The notes under the pieces were generated by a model. It was not told the origin of the DNA, ran no database searches, and saw only the letters and a program-made list of their open reading frames with translations. The position numbers and the translations under genes were made by a program. Below, one piece after another: positions 44,840 through 55,140 of a stretch of 64,000 nt of DNA. The DNA is from Drosophila miranda. Its lineage: Eukaryota; Arthropoda; Insecta; Diptera; Drosophilidae. Every line of letters starts with the position of its first letter. Within the stretch, counting starts at the first letter, position 1. Location of the stretch: assembly GCF_003369915.1 (NCBI RefSeq), contig NC_046677.1:6448001-6512000 (forward strand), read 5' to 3'.

Positions 44840-44867
44840 TATCGATAGTTGAACCGAAGTATCGATT
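44840..44867 (+). promoter_or_regulatory. pair of DRE-like sites upstream of beta'COP
   Basis: TATCGATA (44840-44847) and TATCGATT (44860-44867) lie 160-190 nt before the beta'COP start codon. Confidence 0.55.
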
Positions 44868-45026
44868 GCCTTTTGAACGTGGCTGGCGACAACTCTAGCA
44901 CAGGTCTGACACATTAACAAGAGGGGGAAGAGGAAGACGAAATAGCAGCAAAAGAGTTTTCTTCATCTCGCCGCAATCAATTTACTACTTTTTGCACAGA
45001 GTCCAAGTTGGATTACTTGATAAGCG

Positions 45027-47978
45027 ATGCCTCTCAAACTGGACATCAAGCGTCGCCTGACGTCGCGCTCGGATCGCGTCAAGTGCGTCGATCTCCATCC
45101 AGCCGAGCCGTGGATGTTGTGCGCCCTATACAATGGCCACGTACACATCATGAACTATGAAAACCAGCAAATGGTTAAGGATTTCGAGGTGTGCGATGTC
45201 CCGGTACGCTCCGCCCGTTTCGTGGCACGCAAGAACTGGATCATAACCGGATCGGATGATATGCAAATCCGTATTTTCAACTACAACACTCTGGAGAAGG
45301 TGCACTCGTATGAGGCGCATTCGGATTACCTGCGCTGCATTGCCGTGCATCCCACGCAGCCGCTCGTGCTGACCAGTAGCGGTAGGTTGGAAAGGACTAA
45401 TCTGCGTAATCCGTACTAATTCTGGTTTCGATTTCCTCCCTCGGATTGAATCAGACGACATGCTCATCAAATTATGGAACTGGGAGAAGCTGTGGGCTTG
45501 CCAGCGTGTCTTCGAAGGTCACACCCACTATGTTATGCAGATCGTTTTCAACCCCAAGGATAACAATACATTTGCCTCTGCCTCACTGGACCGCACGGTC
45601 AAGGTCTGGCAGTTGGGCTCCAATTTTGCCAACTTTACGCTGGAGGGACACGAAAAGGGTGTCAATTGTGTTGATTATTATCACGGCGGGGATAAGCCCT
45701 ACTTGATTTCGGGTGCCGATGACCGCCTGGTTAAGATCTGGGACTACCAGAACAAGACGTGCGTCCAAACATTGGAGGGACACGCACAGAACATTTCCGC
45801 CGTCTGTTTCCATCCCGAATTGCCGATTGTGTTGACGGGCTCCGAGGACGGCACCGTTCGCATCTGGCATTCCGGCACGTACCGCCTTGAGACCTGCCTC
45901 AACTATGGTTTCGAACGCGTCTGGACCATTTCCAGCATGCGTGGCACCAACAACGTGGCCCTTGGCTATGACGAGGGCTCCATTATCATCAAGGTGGGAC
46001 GTGAGGAGCCGGCCATGTCCATGGACGTAGTAGGCGGTAAAATTGTTTGGGCCAAACACTCTGAAATGCAGCAGGTGAGTTGTCCCCCCTATAATCCTCG
46101 AATTGAGGCAAAATTAACATCATTTTATTTGCTCGCTTAGGTGAACCTAAAGACAATTGCCGACGGCACTGAGATTAAGGATGGCGAACGTCTGCCTGTT
46201 GCCGTCAAGGACATGGGCGCCTGCGAGATCTACCCACAGACGATTGCTCACAATCCCAATGGACGCTTTGTGGTTGTCTGCGGCGATGGCGAATACATAA
46301 TATATACATCGATGGCTCTGCGCAACAAGGCTTTTGGCTCGGCCCAGGAATTCGTTTGGGCACTGGAGAGCAACGAGTATGCCATAAGGGAAAACAATGG
46401 CACTGTGCGGTTGTTCCGCAACTTCAAGGATCGGAAGAGCTTCACGCCCGAGTACGGGGCTGAGAGTATTTACGGTGGGTACTACTTTGGCGTGAAGACC
46501 TCTTCGGGACTGGCCTTCTACGACTGGGAGACCCTGCAGCTGGTACGTCGCATCGAAGTGCAGCCAAAGAACGTGTTCTGGAATGAGAGCGGCAGCCTCG
46601 TTTGCTTGGCCACAGACGATTCCTACTTCATCCTGGGCGTGGACACAGCCCTAGTGGCAAACGCCGTCGAAACCAAGGAGGGTCTGGAGGATGATGGTGT
46701 GGAGAGTGCTTTCAATGTATTAGGTAAGAACAAAAGTGGCATATCTGATCTGTGCGGACCAGCATCTGATGTTGTTTTATCGTCGCAGGCGAGGTCTCTG
46801 AATCTGTGAAGACGGGACTGTGGGTCGGCGACTGCTTCATCTATACGAACTCTGTGAATCGCATCAACTATTATGTGGGCGGTGAAATTGTGACCGTGTC
46901 GCATTTGGATCGCACCATGTACTTACTGGGCTACGTGCCCAAGGATAATCGCTTGTATTTGGGCGACAAGGAGCTGAATGTGATCAGCTTTTGCCTGCAG
47001 TTGTCGGTGCTGGAATACCAGACGGCCGTGATGCGTCGGGATTTCGAGCGGGCCGATCAGGTGCTGCCGACCATACCCAAAGAGCATCGCACTCGAGTGG
47101 CACACTTCCTGGAGAAGCAAGGCTTCAAGTCGCAGGCTCTGCAGGTCTCCACCGACGCTGACCACAAGTTCGACCTGGCCTTGCAAATTGATGAGCTGGA
47201 CGTAGCCCTGAAGTTGGCCCGAGAGGCAGAGAACTCGCAGAAATGGTCACAGCTGGCGGATGTGGCTGCGCGCAAGAATAACATGGCTTTGGTCCAGGAG
47301 TGCATGAGAAAGGCGAATGACTTCAGTGGATTACTGCTGCTCTCAACGGCCTCGGGCGATGCCAAGATGCTCGAGGAGGTGGAGGCTGTGTCCTCTGTAA
47401 TGGCACGTCACAATGCCTCCTTCCTGGCCGCATTCCTGCGTTCGGATGTGCACCGTTGCCTCGATCTTCTCATTGAAAACAACCGCTTGCCGGAGGCGGC
47501 GTTCTTTGCCCGCACATATCTGCCTAGCCAGATGTCGCGTGTGGTCGGGCTGTGGCGCGAGGAGCTGGGCAAGGTCAACGAAAAGGCTGGTCAATCGTTG
47601 GCCGATCCAGCTCAGTATACAAATCTCTTTCCTGGGCTGACCGATGCCCTGCGCGTGGAGCAGCATCTGCAGGAGGAAAGGACACGCAGGGTGCCAGCCC
47701 GCTTGGCTGGACAGCTGCCCCTGAATAGCGAGCGCATACCCCTCGAGGAACTGAACTTAGCCGAGCGACAGAGTGGAGCCCAGCCGGAGGAGAAAATAAA
47801 GGCGGCCCCTGTCTCTGCTCAGGTTCCCGTGACCAGCGCCCAGGAAGCAAGCTCTTCCGTCAATGTTGTGGACGACGACGACGACGACCTGGATCTGGAA
47901 ATTGACGGCATAACGCTGGATGATAACATTGATACGGCAGATGTTAATCTCGATGATGACTTCTTAAGCGACGATTAG
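45027..47978 (+). CDS. beta'COP: beta'-COP, WD-repeat coatomer subunit
   Basis: Four exons (45027-45381, 45455-46074, 46141-46723, 46789-47978) give 915 residues, the usual length. The N-terminus [31 protein letters not shown] starts a double seven-bladed WD40 propeller (blades such as [31 protein letters not shown] and [33 protein letters not shown]). It is followed by an alpha-solenoid (about 600-830) and an acidic tail ([19 protein letters not shown]). It is a structural subunit of COPI coats for Golgi-to-ER traffic and recognises KKxx cargo through the first propeller. Confidence 0.97.
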
Positions 47979-48299
47979 GTGGGGCAGAGAAGAGGGGAGG
48001 AGAGGTGCGCCAGATTTAGAAATACTATAAAATTCTTCGTTTATTGCTAGGGGAGTCCCACATGAGCATTTCAAGCCACAAAATTCCGCGCATGCAATCG
48101 CATTTGATTTGATTGAATGCCGTTTCCCGTGCACTACCTATACAAGAGTAAAATAAATATATAATATGTATGTACAACAATAGTGGAGCAATAAATATAT
48201 TATATACAAATACGTTGGCGACCCACCAGGGTGACCGCGGATTTGTCGTCATTTTAAAAAGGAACCGTAAATATACTGGCGAATTCCAGTTCTATATTC

Positions 48300-48512
48300 C
48301 TCGATTTTTATATTCCTAGATCTCTCAGCCCTGCCCACATAATTTTATCCAATTAATGAATCAATTTTCTATTGACTGACTTGTTTTAAATACTTGCTTT
48401 TATTGGATTTCTATATACCTTTGAAAATAAAATTTAATAGATTGATGAAATTGGCAACATATACCATTATATACCGATATACCGTAAATATACCGTCGGT
48501 TCAATTTTGACC
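48300..48512. repeat. dispersed repeat, inverted partner of 54473-54715
   Basis: The phrases GATCTCTCAGCCCTGCCCAC, TATCCAATTAAT, TTGATGAAATTGG and ATACCATTATATACCGATAT recur as reverse complement near 54,500-54,710. The end carries repeated ATATACCG units like those at several promoters here. Confidence 0.75.
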
Positions 48513-48743
48513 GTAAACCGTCACCCTGCGACCCACATTGATATGGGAAAGTGAAATACCGATAACAAAAACCGTCAACATTAATGGTATTCATGAAAAA
48601 ATATTGCAGATATAAGAGGCAAAAAATATAACCAACGTGGTACGAAATAAGCCTTGTGGTATATTTAGTTATACTCGGCCAGGATCCGTTTTTCACTTTC
48701 AAGATTTCTTTGTTTTCAAAACGACAACATTTTCGTTGACAAA

Positions 48744-49457
48744 ATGAAAAGTAAACGGCTTTTTATACAGCAAAACGAACCTCAATTGCAAAAGGAAAAA
48801 AGTAGATGACTTATTGATCAGGTGACACACATTAACATAAACTTGACACCCATATCAGGGTAGCTTAACTTGGGCTTTCTTTATAAATAGTTTTATTTTA
48901 ACCCAACCTTAAATTTGGCTCGCAAAAATTGGCCAGGGCAATAACAGTTGTCGGAACGTTGTCAAGAAATAAATGTTTGCGCAGCTCAGACTGTGCTTGT
49001 AACATGCGCTTAACAGAAAATCTAGATGAGCACAGCTGTTTCCCGCCCCATTTAATTCGGACTTTAAAATGGAAGTGCAGCAAATTAATTTTGTATTTTA
49101 AAATTACCGCTTTTTTATTTTTTGTATCTAGGGGAAAGCATAAATCATATTTCTCCAAATCATTTTGAAAGTTTACTTGTCGATCCGAAAAGTCTTCACA
49201 AATCTGAAATCTTGACCATTAGCAATTTAATTTTCAATTTGAATGCTGTTACTCACAGCTCGTCAGACATGTTAAATACAAAAGTGTTGCATCAAAGATG
49301 GCTGGATCTTCTTAAATCACGTAATTTCTGCCGTCGTTTTGCTTTAAAACAAGCAATTGAAAAAATAAAAGGCATTTTTGCCTGTATTTTGTATTTTTAC
49401 AAAGCAGCCAGGTCAATTTCCAAAAACGATAAACATATCGATAGAAAAAATATGTGA
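48744..49457 (+). CDS. candidate small two-exon gene, 127 residues
   Basis: ATG 48744 (context TTGACAAAATG) opens MKSKRLFIQQNEPQLQKEK, with a possible donor at 48802 (A|GTAGAT). An acceptor with a strong pyrimidine tract (TTTTTTATTTTTTGTATCTAG) ends at 49131. The joined frame continues for 108 residues: ESINHISPNHFESLLVDPKSL, then a helical, basic region (LHQRWLDLLKSRNFCRRFALKQAIEKI). No known motif is seen. Codon use is AT-rich, unlike neighbours, and the donor is weak. It may be a fast-evolving gene or a chance open frame. It lies between beta'COP and loqs on the same strand. Confidence 0.4.
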
Positions 49458-49674
49458 AAACTGGACCTTAAAATGAAACGTTTTGGCTGCCTGACTATTA
49501 TTTAATTTGATTGCCAGTTATTTGCGCAAAGGACTGAACTTTCTTCGTATTGAAACAACTGCATCAAAACAAAAGCAGTTTCAGGAATACCCCAACTGGC
49601 CGACAGCGTACAACTCGACTCGCGTTACGACTTGATTTTGGTGTATCTGTCTTTGCAAAAATCTGTCATCAGCC

Positions 49675-49789
49675 GTAAGTAATGAAATCCCGCAGAGGCC
49701 AGTCTCTAGCGAAACGATGGTTGGCAGCTCCGATTCTCGCCCGAGCACGCCCGTAAATATTGATTTTTCAACAATACTATTTTTCGCAG
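49675..49789 (+). other. 5' UTR intron of loqs
   Basis: GTAAGT at 49675 and TTTTTCGCAG ending at 49789 bracket a 115-nt intron just upstream of the loqs start codon, so a non-coding first exon ends at 49674. Confidence 0.6.
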
Positions 49790-49820
49790 TCATATACGTT
49801 TGGAATTTATTTTCGAAAAT

Positions 49821-51875
49821 ATGGAGCAGTCAAACTACCATGGCCGCGGTCTGGTACAGCAGCTGCAGAACATGACTTTCCAACAGAACCAGAATCAGGT
49901 GCACCAGATGCAGCGGCCGCCGCAGCAGCATTCGCCGCAGCTGCCACATGAGCAGCATCCACAGCAGCAGCAGCAACCACTACCGGCGCAGCCAGCACTG
50001 ACTGGCTTTGCTCCCCGGCGTCAGTATTATACTCCGGGTGGCTCGGCTGCAGCCATGGCAGCTGGGGGCTTGACCAATGGCAACGTCGACGGGACCTCCA
50101 CCAGAACACAACGTCCGAGCAAAGTCAAGAAGGAGAAGCCGCAACAGCCACAGCAGCAGTTGAGCGAAGTAGATGCGGCATCGTCGACCGACGGGGCAAT
50201 CGCCTTTGTCAGCGAAACCGATGCCAATGGGCTGGCCATGAAGACGCCCGTTAGCATACTCCAAGAGATCCTCAGTCGCCGGGGCATCACACCCGGCTAC
50301 GAGCTGGTCCAAATCGAGGGGGCCATCCACGAGCCAACGTTTCGCTTTCGCGTCTCTTTCAAGGACAAGGACACACCCTTCACGGCCATGGGGGCTGGAC
50401 GCTCGAAAAAGGAGGCCAAGCATGCCGCGGCTCGTGCTCTGATTGACAAACTGATGTGCGCCCAGCTGCCGAAGGCTGCTAGCAGTGCCACTGCCACATC
50501 TGCGGCTGACCCCACGGCGGCTGGGAGTGGTGGGGATTGCAATGCAGCAGTTGGCGAGTAAGTGTAGTCTCCGCGACACCGCTGATGCCGGCAGAATAAA
50601 CATTTGGTTTTTGTTACAGCGCTGGCGACAATATTGTGGGCAATCCCATTGGCTTGCTGCAGGAGTTGTGTATGCAGCGCCGATGGCCGCCGCCAACGTA
50701 TGCGACTGAAACCGAAATGGGACTGCCCCATGAGAGGCTCTTTACCATAGCGTGTACCATACTGCAGCACCGTGAGATTGGCAAAGGGAAGAGCAAGAAG
50801 ATCGCCAAGCGTTCGGCCGCCGACAAAATGTGGAGTCGTCTACAGGACACGCCCATCGATGCAGCAAAGGTTGCAGACGTCTGCAACGAGTTGGAGGGCG
50901 ATGTGAGTAAACATAGCTTAGCTTGCCACGCTGTCAGTCCCGAATTTGAATTGACGTAAATCTAGAAGTTTCTTTATATATTTTCCATTTAAAACATGAG
51001 CATCTCTTGAATTACTAAACTTATGTTGAATTTTATACATATATATATCTACCTATAAAATTTCAATTAAATTTAATGTAGATCAGTGGCATTTTCCTTT
51101 ACTTATACACAATTTTTCTTAGTTGTATTTTTTGTATTTTCTTTTCTTTCGTTTTGAACCTCAAAATAACTTCAATCATTTAATTAGTCTAACATTTACC
51201 ATTGGTTACTATCGTTCCCAAGTGCCTTAGTGGGCGGATGTAATGATTTATTGTCATATGAATTTATTAGTTAATTATTTAACAAGTGATATATTTGAAC
51301 TCACCTGGGTGTGTGTTTTGTTCGTGTATGCAAATGTAAAGAGTTCAAAATGTAAACAGAAAACGCTGCGCTCTTATTTACAGTCCCGCATTAATGATAA
51401 TTATTATGGTGATTTGAAAGATATCACTGTGCCGACGCTGACCACGCAGCACAGTAACAAAGTGTCACAGTTCCACAAGACCCTGAAAAATGCGACGGGC
51501 AAAAAACTGCTTAAACTACAGGTAATTTCAATCGCGAATCGATGGCCAGCAGCACGGCTTGCCCACTCCTCGATTCTTGAATGCATATATGTATATTCTA
51601 TAATCTGTTAATGTATTTTATTTCAGAAGACTTGTCTGAAGAACACCACGGTCGACCATCTCAAGCTTCTGACCGACATTGCAGCCGAGAACCAGTTCGA
51701 GGTCACCTACGTGGACATCGAGGAAAAGACCTTCACCGGCCAATTTCAGTGCTTGGTGCAGCTGTCCACGCTGCCGGTTGGCGTCTGCCATGGCACTGGG
51801 CCCACGGCTAGGGAGGCACAACGGCATGCCGCCCAAAATGCGCTCGAGTATCTGAAGATAATGACCAAAAAGTAA
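49821..51875 (+). CDS. loqs: Loquacious, double-stranded RNA-binding partner of Dicer
   Basis: Coding exons 49821-50557, 50620-50902, 51384-51521 and 51627-51875 give about 468 residues. MEQSNYHGRGLVQQLQNMTFQQ is a clear Loqs N-terminus, with Gln/Pro-rich sequence after it. dsRBD1 (TPVSILQEILSRRGITPGYELVQ ... GRSKKEAKHAAARALID), dsRBD2 (NPIGLLQELCMQRRWPPPTY ... GKGKSKKIAKRSAADKMW) and the divergent dsRBD3 (LKNTTVDHLKLLTDIAAENQFEVTYVDIEE ... QRHAAQNALEYL) follow. Loqs-PA/PB support Dicer-1 in microRNA processing and Loqs-PD supports Dicer-2. The 481-nt intron after 50902 is open for 18 codons and then stops, a candidate PD-type terminus. Confidence 0.96.
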
Positions 51876-52995
51876 ACACCAGACGCACGGCACGTTTAAT
51901 CCCAGTAAACAGACGTTGTTATGCGTTGTTTCTTTTTTTTTTTTATTTCTTCGGCAGTTAAATTACTTGCATATGCTGAACAGTGTTGTCTCTAAGTTTT
52001 AACCATTGAAGCGTTTTGAAGATCTCGAAAATTAAAAATAAACAAAAATGTAACAAAAATACAGAAAGTATTAGTCTATTAGGCTGAACCCTGAATCAAG
52101 TCAATTCAAGAGCAGCATATAAATTGTATGGCCAGAAGAAAGCGTTTCCAACCACACCCGCGAATGCACAAACAAAAGAAATACCCATTGAGGCTAGACT
52201 CGAGACGCTCAAGCGAATGCTCCAAAGGAGAGTTCAAGAGAATAGTACAGGAAGAACATACTTTGCGTGCATATTGACATTGACTAGACTCGATAAAATT
52301 GTGCCCACAGCGGCCATAAAGTATTTCAAGATTTTAAATCATCAAACACAGAGTCAATATAACCTAAATATCAGATACTATAAGAGCTACAGTAACTGGA
52401 TTCTGAGTGCAGACTCCTGTTATTTCACACTGTATAAAGTGTATTTCAAATTAGCTTAGTAGCATAGCAGTAAACGTTGAGTGTTCATGTCCTTAAAAGG
52501 AGCGCACCAGCTATCACCAGCCATTAACTTTCTTCAGAGCTAGCCCTTTCCTAATGAGTTTCAATTTAGTTGTTTAGTTGGATGCAATACTTCCTGGAAT
52601 GTCTTGAATTGTCTATGTTACTTGTTTCCAAAGAAGAAGTATATTTGAATCCTTTTAGCCTTATTCTTATGGATCTGCAGCAGTTAAAGTCTTCATTATA
52701 TTACTGAGCCTCAAGTATAGTAATGCAGTTAATGGAATTCCTGCTTTTGTTTTAAACTAATGTGGGATTAATTTGGCGTTCTTTGGATGAAATGCAAGCG
52801 AGATCCAGAGGTAACTCCAAGTACACCATCAGAATGTATTCGAGCGAACTGCAGGAAATTCACGGATAAACAACAAATCTGTTGGTGATGTTTATCTCAG
52901 TTTGATGTTCGACATTGGCAGGTAGAACTTTATTTAAAATTGTACGTGTACTTAAACTAGCTAGCGACTAAGTATGATCCTAAAAGCGAATTGAT
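51876..52995. other. convergent intergenic region between loqs and Ing5
   Basis: 1.1 kb with no convincing gene. It includes loqs and Ing5 3' UTRs. One open stretch near 52124-52459 lacks an ATG and family features. Confidence 0.5.
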
Positions 52996-54307
52996 CTATT
53001 TCTTTTTTCGGTCCTGCGTACACTTGGGGCAGAACCACTTGCCCTTTGGCTTCGTGGTGAGACCGACGCAGGCAAAGTGGAACCATTCGATGGGACACTG
53101 CAAAGAGTGGAATGAAATTAAGGCTTGCAAATGGATGGATGCGGGGGTTATACTCACATCGGGGTTATCGCAGCCAATCATCTCGCCATAGGAGACCTGA
53201 TGGCAAAGGCAGTACGTTGGTTCATTGGGGTCCACCGGCATGTCCATGACATCGCTGGGATGCGTGGCGGCCGTATGGCAGGAGTCCTTCTCCGAGTCAT
53301 CCGCTTCGACGACTTTCTGTGGGATCGAAGAGAATCGAAGAGTACCGCAGTGAGAAGGCGATTTTAAATGGTCGACACGTGCAGAGAGGGGAAAAATGAG
53401 TAATGCAACTGATAGAAATTATGAATTAGGAGGATAGCTATGCCAATGGAAATGAATACGTGGAATCTTTGAGATTACAGGGCAACGAAACTACGTGTAA
53501 CCGAAACTGAACTAAACGGAGGGGTAATCAAACTATAATTCTAAAAGATTCATAGACGAAATGTTGATGATGATGATTTACCTTTTGTGCGCCCCCCTTG
53601 CGTGTTTCTTTTTCTTGATTTACCTTTGACTTTTTCTTTTTGGTACCTTGGCCTCCAGCATTGCTGCTGGAGTTGAGGCTGACATTGGCATTGATTTGGG
53701 TGCTGCCGCCACGCCCAGTTTCCTCATCCGAGGAGGCGGACTTTTTCTTTTTCCCAGTCACCTTGCTGTCCTTTGCTTTCTTTCGACCCTCTGCAACGAA
53801 AAGAACGGACGGTTTAGCCATATGTGCAATCCAAGGGGCTACACTCACTTTTGGCCACCGCTTCCTCGGATTTAGCGCGCGTGGACGAGGCCTTCTCTTG
53901 GATCTCCCCCTCGAATCGTGCCAAATCATTGTCCAGACGCCTGATCTGTTTGTCCACCAGCTCGTAAGTCTGTATGGCCAGCTGTACCTTGTCGTCGCTG
54001 TATTCCTTGGCCTTGCCAAAGAGCGCCTTGATATCTTCCAAGCGCTCTTTCCGCTCCTCCTCGCCCAGGGCCCCGCTCTCGGCTAGCTTGCGCATAAAGT
54101 CCTTGGCATGGCTGTCAATGCTTTTCATAGCCGTTTGGGCGCGATCGTCCAGTTTGCGCATCAGCTTAAAGTTTCGCTCCAATTCTGTCGGCAGACTCTC
54201 CAATCCTGGATGTTGGAAGGGGAATAAAGGAAGTTACACACAAGCACCATTCCGAAAATAATGCCCTTACCATCGAGATAGTTCTCTAGGTACACGGCGG
54301 AAGACAT
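52996..54307 (-). CDS. Ing5: Ing5, ING-family PHD-finger histone reader
   Basis: Five exons (54307-54271, 54205-53849, 53790-53582, 53316-53158, 53097-52996) give 287 residues. The N-terminal ING dimerisation coiled coil ([36 protein letters not shown] ... [22 protein letters not shown]) is followed by a Lys/Ser-rich linker with nuclear signals ([14 protein letters not shown]). The C-terminal PHD finger is [48 protein letters not shown], with a complete Cys4-His-Cys3 set and the Tyr/Met/Trp residues that read H3K4me3. ING4/5 proteins sit in HBO1/MOZ-type acetyltransferase complexes. It corresponds to CG9293, from memory. Confidence 0.95.
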
Positions 54308-54472
54308 TTTCTTGCCAAGGTTTGTGGAATATATATCAATTTACAAAAAAATAAATGAAACAAGCGTCTATTTACGATGCAGGAACCAGCTGTTTACTTT
54401 GTGCCAGAGTTGCCAGCGTGGCGAAAGTATTTAATAACAATTTTTCATGTGACTGGCAACGCGAGGTCAGGG

Positions 54473-54715
54473 GTCAAAATTGAAACGATGGTATATTTAC
54501 GGTATATCGGTATATAATGGTATATTTTGTCAATTTCATCAATCTATTAAATTTTATTTTCAAAGGCATATAGAAATCCAATAAAAGCAAGTATTTATAA
54601 TAAGCCAGTCAAGTAGAAAATAGATTTATTAATTGGATAAAATTTTGTGGGCAGGGCTGAGAGATCTAGATAGCTAGTAATATTCCACGGAATATCAAAA
54701 TCGAGGAATGTTTCC
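54473..54715. repeat. dispersed repeat, inverted partner of 48300-48512
   Basis: Reverse-complement match to 48300-48512 over about 210-240 bp, with ATATACCG-type repeats at its outer end. A shorter third copy of the GCCAGTCAAGTAGAAAAT and GGGCAGGGCTGAG part is at about 55018-55105. Confidence 0.75.
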
Positions 54716-55017
54716 AATCCTTGGCGGAGAACGATTAACCTATTATAAGCCAAGGGGGTATTTTAATATTCCACCGAAAATAATTAAAATTTAATAATTT
54801 TAGCGCAGTTAATTTGAAAGAGATAGTGGTTTCATTGAAGCTCAGAGGAAAGAGGCATGGACTTACAAGAAAAACTTACAATCGTTATTTTTAGCCATTT
54901 ACCTCAAGTAGTTGCACTATTTAAATAGAGGGGGCTTAAGTGGGCTAAGGTCGGTTCTTCATCATATGAGACGCTATGTTGTTGAGGAGCCAAAATTGAG
55001 ACAAAAACAATCAAAGT

Positions 55018-55105
55018 CAAGTATTTAAAACAAGCCAGTCAAGTAGAAAATTGATTCATTAATTGGATACAATTATGAGGGCAGGGCTGAGGGTTCTATA
55101 CTATA
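55018..55105. repeat. partial third copy of the same dispersed repeat
   Basis: AAGTATTTAAAACAAGCCAG, TCAAGTAGAAAATTGATTCA and GGGCAGGGCTGAG match the copy at 54,590-54,665 in the same orientation. It ends about 35 bp before the TFIIIC subunit start codon. Confidence 0.7.
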
Positions 55106-55140
55106 CTGCTCTACGGTTCCTGAACTAACTAGCGTCTAGT

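Noticed and set aside
52124-52459. 111-codon open frame between loqs and Ing5
   Set aside because: No ATG start, AT-rich, no motif or splice partner.
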